The position numbers were made by a program, and so were the translations under genes. This document shows positions 1-5,269 of a DNA stretch of 7,107 bases, one piece after another. The DNA comes from Candidatus Poseidoniaceae archaeon. Its GTDB lineage: Archaea; Thermoplasmatota; Poseidoniia; Poseidoniales; Poseidoniaceae. The stretch is taken from contig DUKP01000226.1 of the NCBI GenBank assembly GCA_013329295.1, positions 1-7,107 on the forward strand, read 5' to 3'. Below the pieces are notes generated by a model. That model was not told the DNA's origin. It did not search any database and saw nothing but the letters and a program-made list of their open reading frames with translations. Each line of letters opens with the position of its first letter. Position 1 is the first letter of the stretch.

Positions 1-2
1 GC

Positions 3-62
3 GGCGATGGCGGTAGTGGTGACAGTGGAAGCGGTGACGGCGGTAGCGGCGATGGTTCATCT
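3..62 (+). repeat. Four tandem 15-bp units encoding Gly-Asp-rich pentapeptides
   Basis: The units lie at 3-17, 18-32, 33-47 and 48-62 and read GDGGS, GDSGS, GDGGS and GDGSS. Copies differ mainly at third positions (GGC/GGT, GAT/GAC, AGT/AGC). This suggests the peptide pattern is selected rather than that the DNA duplicated very recently. The array probably continues to the left of the window. Confidence 0.8.
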
Positions 63-326
63 AACGCTAACCCAACCTGCGATGATTCATACGTTCTGTA
101 TTCTGGACATCCAGTCCACACTATTTACACCCAGCAAGAAGTAATTGATGGAAACGCTCCAGATTGGTCGTTATTAGATCCTAACCAATATCCTGATTAT
201 AATCACCCTGCATATTATTACTCTGGGGGACAACCAAGTGAGCATGATGTGCTAGATTGCACTCAAGATGATTCAGTTAACGGCTGGACTCTAGTAGAGC
301 CACAAAACAATAACAATGAGAAGTAA
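3..326 (+). CDS. C-terminal part of a secreted/cell-surface protein with Gly-Asp-Ser linker (5' end outside window)
   Basis: An open frame enters from the left edge and ends at TAA 324-326, giving 107 visible residues and no visible start. Residues 1-20 are four Gly-Asp-rich pentapeptides (GDGGS, GDSGS, GDGGS, GDGSS), a flexible acidic linker of the sort that joins domains of exported proteins. The remaining ~85 residues form a hydrophilic segment rich in Asp, Asn, Pro and Tyr (for example the run HPAYYYSGG). It has only two cysteines (Cys26 and Cys86 of the visible part), which bracket the segment and could form a disulfide outside the cell. No membrane helix or sorting signal is visible at the C terminus, which ends in a polar Asn-rich tail. 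I do not recognise the terminal domain. The extracellular location is inferred from composition; that the frame is coding is supported by its clean opening and by synonymous variation between the repeat copies. Confidence 0.72.
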   Translation, partial: GDGGSGDSGSGDGGSGDGSSNANPTCDDSYVLYSGHPVHTIYTQQEVIDGNAPDWSLLDPNQYPDYNHPAYYYSGGQPSEHDVLDCTQDDSVNGWTLVEPQNNNNEK

Positions 327-347
327 AAATAATTGCTTGAAAGCATG

Positions 348-470
348 TTACAGGTCCTCCAAATCCTGTAGGCCTAACTCTCCATTGGCATTGATGTCAA
401 TGGTGGTTAGACTTGCTTTATTTTCAGAAGGAGATATTGGCGCCAGTTTTGCTGTGACAAAATACTCATT
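348..470 (-). pseudogene. Startless remnant of a protein C terminus with a dockerin/EF-hand-like calcium loop
   Basis: On the minus strand a 40-codon frame runs from just after an in-frame TAG (471-473) to TAA at 348-350. It has no ATG, GTG or usable start context. Its C terminus reads DINANGELGLQDLEDL and then stops. This fits the EF-hand/dockerin loop D-x-N-x-N-G-x-L-x-x-x-D, with putative ligands at loop positions 1, 3, 5 and 12, glycine at 6 and a hydrophobic residue at 8, followed by the hydrophobic-acidic exit helix. Such motifs are common at the ends of secreted archaeal and bacterial proteins. Further in-frame stops lie upstream, and the upstream minus strand is antisense to the DUF2892 gene, so the rest of a gene is not present. 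I read it as a decayed 3' end left by rearrangement. A chance match is possible. Confidence 0.42.
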
Positions 471-471
471 C

Positions 472-488
472 TAAACAACTGTTTATAA
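472..488 (+). promoter_or_regulatory. TATA-like box for the DUF2892 gene with overlapping inverted repeat
   Basis: TTTATAA at 482-488 is centred about 26 bases upstream of the ATG at 511. This is the spacing expected if transcription starts at or next to the start codon, i.e. a leaderless mRNA, and no Shine-Dalgarno is visible before the ATG. The inverted repeat TAAACA-AC-TGTTTA (472-485) overlaps the TATA element and the position where the B-recognition element would sit, so a bound protein there could block initiation. The function is inferred from position only. Confidence 0.5.
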
Positions 489-510
489 CACGAAAGACAG
501 AAATTGGCTC

Positions 511-735
511 ATGAATCTTAGTAATTTAGACCGCAGTATTAGATTATTATCAGGTGCGTCTATACTAACTTTTGATTATCTAGCAAGCTCAAGTTGGGAA
601 ATAGTATTCCTAATCTTGGGACTATGGGGTCTAGTTTCTTCTGTTTTCGGATTCTGTCCCTTTTATTCTATAATGGGCATCAATACATGCCCGACTCATA
701 TTCCGCAACAACAATTGCCGGCTGTTGTAAAATAA
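511..735 (+). CDS. Small DUF2892 (YgaP-like) two-helix membrane protein
   Basis: This 74-residue protein matches the DUF2892 family, the membrane module found in E. coli YgaP. It has the N-terminal signature NLDRSIRLLSG, a first membrane helix at about residues 10-25, a second at about 29-47, and the family hallmark CPFYSIMGINTCP at 49-61 with Cys49 and Cys60. Length is normal for a stand-alone member. In YgaP the same module anchors a rhodanese domain to the membrane; here a separate rhodanese gene lies about 0.75 kb away (1482-1850, minus strand), so a related sulfur-handling role is possible but unproven. ATG 511 is chosen because the family motif begins right after it and because of the TATA spacing. 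The gene converges on the L15e gene, with 52 bases between their ends that contain no clear hairpin or long T-run. Family assignment is confident; function is unknown. Confidence 0.85.
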   Translation: MNLSNLDRSIRLLSGASILTFDYLASSSWEIVFLILGLWGLVSSVFGFCPFYSIMGINTCPTHIPQQQLPAVVK

Positions 736-787
736 TAACTAAGGCAATTATAGAATACAATCAGCGTTTGCAAAGAAAGTTGTTAAC

Positions 788-1390
788 TTACTTGCCACGA
801 TTTTGGTTAGCCTTTAGAGAAGGACGTAGTTTCTCTGCGCCCTTACCTTTGTTGTGCAGACCACGACCTCGCTTACCAGCAGAGGTCTTACCACGGTATA
901 CACGGCCCTTGTGAGCGCTGTTACCGTTAGCGGAACAGAAGACACCTAGTTGCTTATCGTTGATGATAGCAGGATGGTGTGTATCGATCATGATTACTTC
1001 GAAGTACTTGTGTTTACCATCTTGTCCAACCCAGTATGAGTTTAGCACTTCTAGGTTAGGGAAGTGACGAGCAACACGCTCTTCAGCGATTCTCTGGGTA
1101 TTCTTAGCCATAGTAATTTTGGAGATACCAGACTTGGATGGCTTTCTCTTCATGTGAATCTTGCCCTTTCTAAGTCCACCTCGGCGAACGCGAGTTCTGA
1201 CAAGTACTACGCCTTGCTTTGCTTTGTAACCCATTCTTCGAGCAGCATCCAAGCGAGTAGGGCGGTCAATTTTACAGTTAACTGGCTCCCTTCTCCACTG
1301 CGCCATACGAGCTTGGCGATACATGTGTGGCAGGACATCCTTAGGGCGCTTCCAAGTTGCACGAACGTGTTGATAGAGTCCTTGAGCCAT
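788..1390 (-). CDS. rpl15e: Large-subunit ribosomal protein L15e
   Basis: This encodes a 200-residue, strongly basic protein of the archaeal/eukaryotic eL15 family, a structural component of the 50S subunit that binds 23S rRNA and has no bacterial counterpart. Recognisable stretches are the N-terminal GLYQHVRATWKRP, the RREP...RPTRLDAARRMGYKAKQG region, VRRGGLRKGK, the central RVARHFPNLEVLNSYWVGQDGKHKYFEVI, and the lysine/arginine-rich tail SAGKRGRGLHNKGKG. Length is typical of the family, so it is complete. A GTG at 1411 would add seven residues, but ATG 1390 is preferred because GGTGAT sits three bases before it and family members begin close to this point. It follows the rhodanese gene on the same strand after a 91-base gap that contains its own TATA-like box, so it is probably transcribed separately. 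This gene is the best evidence that the fragment is archaeal. Confidence 0.97.
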   Translation of the reverse strand: MAQGLYQHVRATWKRPKDVLPHMYRQARMAQWRREPVNCKIDRPTRLDAARRMGYKAKQGVVLVRTRVRRGGLRKGKIHMKRKPSKSGISKITMAKNTQRIAEERVARHFPNLEVLNSYWVGQDGKHKYFEVIMIDTHHPAIINDKQLGVFCSANGNSAHKGRVYRGKTSAGKRGRGLHNKGKGAEKLRPSLKANQNRGK

Positions 1391-1393
1391 GTT

Positions 1394-1399
1394 ATCACC
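1394..1399 (-). promoter_or_regulatory. Shine-Dalgarno site deciding the L15e start
   Basis: On the minus strand GGTGAT lies three bases before ATG 1390, complementary to the archaeal 16S 3' end (AUCACCUCC). It supports ATG 1390 over the upstream GTG at 1411. Confidence 0.7.
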
Positions 1400-1442
1400 G
1401 CTTCTCAGCACTTGGCCGACAAAACTCCCCTTTATGAGTCTA

Positions 1443-1465
1443 CCTTCGCGATACTGCGCGAAAGG
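1443..1465. promoter_or_regulatory. Inverted repeat abutting the L15e TATA-like box (candidate operator or 5' hairpin)
   Basis: The plus strand reads TTCGCG-ATACTG-CGCGAA at 1445-1462, a perfect 6-bp inverted repeat. Allowing one bulged base it extends to CC/GG at 1443-1444 and 1464-1465, giving an 8-bp stem. On the minus strand it starts where the TATA-like box ends and finishes near the predicted transcription start of the L15e gene. It could therefore be a repressor site or, if transcription starts further upstream, a leader hairpin. The structure is visible directly; the role is inferred. Confidence 0.45.
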
Positions 1466-1473
1466 TTATAGAA
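1464..1473 (-). promoter_or_regulatory. TATA-like box for the L15e gene
   Basis: The minus strand reads TTCTATAACC here, preceded by a run of five T. With standard archaeal spacing, transcription would start near 1444 and leave a leader of roughly 50 bases containing the GGTGAT site, which fits a leadered message. A second, weaker candidate is CATAAA, centred near 1434, which would give a leader of about 18 bases. The choice between them cannot be made from sequence. Confidence 0.4.
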
Positions 1474-1481
1474 AAATGACG

Positions 1482-1850
1482 CTATTTTGTAGTTTCAAGA
1501 CCTTCGGCCAAGATTCCTCGCCAACCGCCCCATAATGAGACTACATCCTCATAACCCATGTCCTGAAGTGATTTTGCCGCGATTGCACTACGAAACCCCC
1601 CTCCACAATATAGAATGATTTTCTGTGTAGTATCGATTTCATGTTTTTCAATATCTCTTTCCAGTACTCCCTTGCCAATATGAATTGCTTCAGCAAAATG
1701 CCCTGCTTCAAACTCATGTTGTTCCCTAACGTCGATTACAACTGCTCCTTCAGAAACCAATGTAGATAATTCGCTTGCTGAACACTCACTGATTTTTGCT
1801 CTTGCATCTTCGACAATTGCAAGAAAACGCGGGCTGTGCTTTTTCGCCAT
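1482..1850 (-). CDS. Single-domain rhodanese-like sulfurtransferase
   Basis: This is a 122-residue soluble protein with one rhodanese domain. Visible landmarks are VVIDVREQHEFEAGH (37-51, the conserved D-V-R-E and G-H elements), the active-site loop CGGGFR at 82-87 with catalytic Cys82 and Arg87 in the C-x4-R arrangement, and LWGGW near 106-110. Rhodaneses carry a persulfide on the catalytic cysteine and pass sulfur to acceptors in thiouridine, Fe-S or detoxification chemistry; the partner here is unknown. No signal peptide or membrane helix is present, so it should be cytoplasmic. The ~20 residues before the domain form a charged N-terminal helix. ATG 1850 is the only ATG in this frame before the upstream stop near 1901. 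No Shine-Dalgarno or clear TATA box is visible in the 50-base gap to the divergent methyltransferase gene. The membrane module that is fused to rhodanese in YgaP is encoded separately nearby (511-735). Confidence 0.92.
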   Translation of the reverse strand: MAKKHSPRFLAIVEDARAKISECSASELSTLVSEGAVVIDVREQHEFEAGHFAEAIHIGKGVLERDIEKHEIDTTQKIILYCGGGFRSAIAAKSLQDMGYEDVVSLWGGWRGILAEGLETTK

Positions 1851-1900
1851 GGCTTTGCCATAGTGGACAGGCTCATGAGGGTAATGCTCAACACAGCATC

Positions 1901-2602
1901 ATGGCCGGACAAATCACAGGTGCTGAAGCGGTGTATCAAGCACTATTGAGCGGCCAACAAATCGACAGAGTGTTGGTTGATAGGGAAAAAGACACAACTG
2001 CGATTAGAGAATTATGTGAACAGCAAAACATTCCACTTGAGGAAGGCTCAACCAATGATCTTTGGCGTATGTCTGCCGAAGGACATGTTGATGCATTGGC
2101 CTTGACTGGTCGGTTTCAAACAAAATCTATCGATGAGTTGATGGAAAAGGGCGGCACAATTTGGTTTTTCGACGGAGTAACTTACTCAACCAATCTAGGA
2201 TTTGCCATTAGAACGGCAGAAGTAAGCGGAGCTGATGGCGTAGTACTCAATGTGGCAAAAACTCACGAAGAGCGCCGAACAATTCGTCGCGCAAGTATGC
2301 GTGCAGACCGATTCATTCCAGTAATTTACAGCAATACTGAGGAAATTATAGCCAAAGCTAAGCAATACAATCTAACAATTATTGCTGCTGAAGATGTCGG
2401 AGATAGAGGACCATGGGAGGTTGACATGACTGGCAATACCCTGCTGGTCGTCGGTGCTGAGCGAGAGGGAGTAAGCCAAGAAACCCTCGACAAAGCCGAT
2501 TTTATAGTCAAATTGCCAATGGACGGTTTTGTACCATCATACAATTTACAAGTAGCAGTGAGCGTTCTAGCAGTGGAAGCCTTAAGGCAAAAGAATGAAT
2601 AA
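1901..2602 (+). CDS. SpoU/TrmH-family (SPOUT) RNA 2'-O-methyltransferase
   Basis: This encodes a 233-residue two-domain protein. Residues 1-80 resemble the L30e-like substrate-binding domain of TrmH/RlmB enzymes (QITGAEAVYQALLSG, then an RVLVDRE strand). Residues 86-230 are the SPOUT knotted catalytic domain, with motif 1 NLGFAIRTAE (98-107, catalytic-type Arg104), motif 2 VVGAEREGVS (183-192, containing Glu187) and motif 3 VPSYNLQVAVS (211-221, Asn215). These enzymes methylate a ribose 2'-OH in tRNA or rRNA using S-adenosylmethionine. Motif 1 lacks the usual D-P before N, and motif 3 has SYNLQ where SLNVS is typical, so the target cannot be named. The frame stays open upstream of ATG 1901, across the rhodanese gene, but ATG 1901 is the only ATG placed right at the conserved domain start. 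No good Shine-Dalgarno is present; GAGGGT at 1877-1882 is too distant. Confidence 0.9.
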   Translation: MAGQITGAEAVYQALLSGQQIDRVLVDREKDTTAIRELCEQQNIPLEEGSTNDLWRMSAEGHVDALALTGRFQTKSIDELMEKGGTIWFFDGVTYSTNLGFAIRTAEVSGADGVVLNVAKTHEERRTIRRASMRADRFIPVIYSNTEEIIAKAKQYNLTIIAAEDVGDRGPWEVDMTGNTLLVVGAEREGVSQETLDKADFIVKLPMDGFVPSYNLQVAVSVLAVEALRQKNE

Positions 2603-2614
2603 TTTCCCCAATCT

Positions 2615-2625
2615 CTTTTATTAAA
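2615..2625 (+). promoter_or_regulatory. TATA-like box for the sugar ABC transporter operon
   Basis: CTTTTATTAAA is centred about 25 bases before ATG 2645, placing transcription start at or beside the start codon and predicting a leaderless first cistron. No Shine-Dalgarno precedes the ATG. The element lies in a 42-base gap after the methyltransferase stop, in a pyrimidine-rich stretch that might also serve as a T-rich archaeal terminator for that gene. Confidence 0.5.
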
Positions 2626-2632
2626 CCGGTTT
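2623..2632. promoter_or_regulatory. Perfect 10-bp palindrome AAACCGGTTT, candidate operator of the transporter operon
   Basis: The palindrome overlaps the 3' end of the TATA-like box and ends 12 bases before ATG 2645, a position where a bound dimeric repressor would block polymerase recruitment. Its even symmetry with a central CG resembles LacI-family operators and does not look like the TACT-N3-AGTA pattern I associate with archaeal TrmB. No regulator gene is in the window. The role is inferred from position and symmetry. Confidence 0.4.
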
Positions 2633-2644
2633 CGACGCCTAACC

Positions 2645-5269
2645 ATGCTCGGAGCCCCCTCCAAGTCATCTTCAAAACGTGGGGGCCTTGTATTAATTTT
2701 GATAATTGCATTTATTTCACCAGGATGTTTAGATTTTGGTAGCGAAGATACAACTTATAGTTCATCCGAAGATGGCCCAATAACCATCGAAGTATGGCAT
2801 ACCTTCGCCGCTGAAAGCAAGGAGGAAGTTACTTTCACCAACGCAGTTAGAGATTTTGAAGCAGCGAACCCCAATATTACAGTTGAGATTACCCTTGTTC
2901 CTTTCGCTAATGCCGACCAATTATTCATGACCGCTGCCCAAGGGGGGGAGGCTCCAGATTTGATGCGCCTCTCCAGTGATCAATTAGGGGCAATTGGTGA
3001 AGTTAGAGTGAACGGATTCCCCCTACTCGAAGATCTGCGGCCACATTTGACTCCACAAGACCGCGCTCAATTTGAATCGCGCGCTCTAGAATCGATGCGC
3101 TATGGGGATGAATTGTACGGCATACCAGCGAGTCAAGATTGTCTGTCACTAATTTTCAATAAAGCATTATTTGATGCTGAAGGCTTAGATTACCCCGATG
3201 AAACATGGACAGAACAAGACTTGTTAGCAGCAGCACAACAATTGACCCAGCAAGATGTTCAAGGTTTGGCATTACCAATTAAAACTGCATATTGGTGGTT
3301 CCCAATTCAAGAAGGATTTGGTGGTTCATTATTCGATGAAAACGGCAATCCAACACTTGATTCCAATGGTTCAAGCGAATCTATGCGTTGGATGTTAGAT
3401 TTAGAGTTAGAACATGAAGTTGTAGCAACAGGTACTCAAATCGAAGGGATGAAGAATCAATTCATTACTTCAAAGGCAGCAATGATCGTTGATGGTCCTT
3501 GGAATTGGGCAACCTATGAGGATAGCCGATTGAATATTGGGCAAACTCTGCTGCCAACAGTTAGCGAAACTGGTGAGCGTATGTCACCACTTGTCACCTA
3601 TAAAGGTTGGACAGTCAGTAAGCAAAGCGCTCACAAGGTTGCCGCAACAGAACTTGCGTTGTGGTTATCTTCAGCATCTGTTCAGAAAGAATTTGCACTT
3701 GAGACCTATACTATGCCAACTCATTCACAACTTGAAACCGATGAAGAGATACTTGGCGATGAGGTAATTGCAGGATTCCTTGAACAAACTAAGGTAGCGA
3801 CCCCTGCTCCTACAACTCGTGCAATGTCCTTGGTATACGGGCCGCTCTCAACTGCATTTGAACAAGCATATACCGAAACAGCCTCAACATCCGACGCGCT
3901 TTCAGACGCTAATGATGAACTGATTTCTCTAATCGAAAATCTTCAGAGAGCCGATGCGATTGAGCCAAATGTAGGATATAGAACCATTCAAGTCAATATC
4001 ACGACCGATGGTTCAGAAAATTATTCAATTTACTTTGATGGAGAATTACATAGTGAAATCATTACAGATAATGGCCAAGGGAAGCCATCAACTGGTTATG
4101 ATAATTGTACTGCAGACGGCGTTGAAATGCAGCAGTTTGGGCAAACAAGATTGCTACCATCCGGGGCACAAGAAATAGAATGCTATCTTACTGGCATGAT
4201 ACCGAACAAACTTCACAATATTGAGGTCTATGCTGACTCTATCTTATTGTTCAGTGTTGAAGACTTGACTGGAGTAAGTGATGAACGCCCAGATTCAGGC
4301 GACACCTCTCCGGTCATGTTTGCTATCGGTGCTATCGTACTTTCTTTAATCGCATTACTAAGTTACGCGCGGTATCGAGATGGGCAACTCGGTAGAACCA
4401 ATTCTCGTCTTGCTCATTTCTATATCGCACCAGCAATGCTAGCACTTGCTGTGCTGACCTTCTATCCTGTAATGTATGGTTTCTGGTTATCTTTTACTGA
4501 TGCTGACCAAACCCATCTTGGAGAACAAGCCTTCATCGGATTATCTAATTTCTGGGATGTAATCACTGCTTCAGGTTTCATTCGTGTAACTATTTTCACA
4601 CTGGTTTGGACAGTTGTTAACGTTAGCGCACATATTGGCTTAGGCTTGTTTTTGGCATTGGTGCTACAACGCGCTAATATCAAGGGCAAAACAGCTTATC
4701 GTACAATTCTATTACTCCCGTGGGCAGTGCCATCTTACATCTCTGTATTGGTTTGGAAAGGAATGTTTCAACCAGATGGTTTAATCAATGATCTACTTGG
4801 TACTGATATTAACTTCCTTTCAGATCCAACCGGTGCGCAAATAATTGTAATTTTGGTCAACATTTGGCTTGGTATTCCTTTCATGATGATGTCGATTAGT
4901 GGGGCGCTTCAAGCACTTCCAAAGGATATGTATGAAGCTGCAAAAATTGATGGTGTAACTGGTTGGGATGCGTTCCTCTATCTTACCTTCCCGAACTTAA
5001 AAAGCGCCTTAGTGCCACTTTCTCTACTAGGATTTATTTGGACATTCAACATGTTCAATGTAATTTATCTCATGACTGATGGCGGTCCGGATTTGTATTT
5101 TGGTGAACCTGGCCAAACTGATATTTTGATTACCTATGTTTACGATGTCGCATTTAGAGATGGTGCTTATGGGGTAGCAGCAGCTTGGTCAGTAATAATT
5201 TTCCTAATGCTACTCGCTTTCTCTTGGACTTACATGAAACAAACCAATGCAACGGAGGCCGCTGTATGA
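2645..5269 (+). CDS. Fused MalE-like solute-binding protein and MalF-like permease of a CUT1 sugar ABC importer
   Basis: This 874-residue protein combines two normally separate subunits. Residues 1-28 are a signal peptide (KSSSKR, hydrophobic core, then SPGC with Cys28 as likely lipidation site). Residues ~46-430 are a family-1 carbohydrate-binding protein (ITIEVWHTF, ELYGIP, LIFNKALF, AAMIVDGPWNW near 278-288, recalling AMTINGPWAW of E. coli MalE). Residues ~441-540 form a beta-rich, helix-poor domain with Cys488 and Cys513. Residue ~555 onward is membrane: one extra helix (555-574), a basic loop, then six helices of a MalF-type permease with the EAA loop EAAKIDG...LTFP (764-783). Seven helices with the receptor outside place the EAA loop and C terminus in the cytoplasm, as needed to dock the ATPase. 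The frame has no interruption, and the ATG at 4316 before the first helix has no ribosome-binding site, so one polypeptide is expected. Substrate is probably an oligosaccharide of the maltodextrin class; the exact sugar is undetermined. It overlaps the next gene by four bases. Confidence 0.93.
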   Translation: MLGAPSKSSSKRGGLVLILIIAFISPGCLDFGSEDTTYSSSEDGPITIEVWHTFAAESKEEVTFTNAVRDFEAANPNITVEITLVPFANADQLFMTAAQGGEAPDLMRLSSDQLGAIGEVRVNGFPLLEDLRPHLTPQDRAQFESRALESMRYGDELYGIPASQDCLSLIFNKALFDAEGLDYPDETWTEQDLLAAAQQLTQQDVQGLALPIKTAYWWFPIQEGFGGSLFDENGNPTLDSNGSSESMRWMLDLELEHEVVATGTQIEGMKNQFITSKAAMIVDGPWNWATYEDSRLNIGQTLLPTVSETGERMSPLVTYKGWTVSKQSAHKVAATELALWLSSASVQKEFALETYTMPTHSQLETDEEILGDEVIAGFLEQTKVATPAPTTRAMSLVYGPLSTAFEQAYTETASTSDALSDANDELISLIENLQRADAIEPNVGYRTIQVNITTDGSENYSIYFDGELHSEIITDNGQGKPSTGYDNCTADGVEMQQFGQTRLLPSGAQEIECYLTGMIPNKLHNIEVYADSILLFSVEDLTGVSDERPDSGDTSPVMFAIGAIVLSLIALLSYARYRDGQLGRTNSRLAHFYIAPAMLALAVLTFYPVMYGFWLSFTDADQTHLGEQAFIGLSNFWDVITASGFIRVTIFTLVWTVVNVSAHIGLGLFLALVLQRANIKGKTAYRTILLLPWAVPSYISVLVWKGMFQPDGLINDLLGTDINFLSDPTGAQIIVILVNIWLGIPFMMMSISGALQALPKDMYEAAKIDGVTGWDAFLYLTFPNLKSALVPLSLLGFIWTFNMFNVIYLMTDGGPDLYFGEPGQTDILITYVYDVAFRDGAYGVAAAWSVIIFLMLLAFSWTYMKQTNATEAAV
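5254..5258 (+). promoter_or_regulatory. Shine-Dalgarno site for the MalG-like gene
   Basis: GGAGG lies seven bases before ATG 5266, inside the last codons of the fusion gene. It fixes the start at 5266 rather than the earlier in-frame ATG at 5185 and supports coupled translation across the ATGA overlap. Confidence 0.8.

Noticed and set aside
334..343. GCTT-GA-AAGC hairpin after the first gene as a terminator
   Set aside because: The stem is only four base pairs and no T-run follows, too weak to call.
736..787. Possible bidirectional terminator between the convergent DUF2892 and L15e genes
   Set aside because: No convincing hairpin and no long T-run on either strand.
594..914. 106-residue plus-strand frame overlapping DUF2892 and L15e
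   Set aside because: It is out of frame with the DUF2892 gene and antisense to the L15e tail, and its product resembles no family; it is a shadow frame.
1064..1471. 135-residue plus-strand frame
   Set aside because: It is antisense to L15e, whose minus-strand protein is unmistakable.
1796..1900. 35-residue N-terminal extension of the methyltransferase
   Set aside because: It would be antisense to the rhodanese N terminus and lies outside the conserved domain, which begins right after ATG 1901.
2326..2711. Two overlapping minus-strand frames across the end of the methyltransferase gene
   Set aside because: They are antisense to a conserved SPOUT domain and to the transporter promoter, with no recognisable product.
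4271..4283. GGAG-N6-ATG inside the fusion gene, suggesting a separate start for the permease half
   Set aside because: The ATG is out of frame with the permease. The nearest in-frame ATG (4316) has no ribosome-binding site, so internal initiation is not supported.
5185..5265. Upstream in-frame ATG extending the MalG-like protein by 27 residues
   Set aside because: It would overlap the fusion gene by 85 bases, while ATG 5266 has GGAGG at ideal spacing and the standard ATGA overlap.
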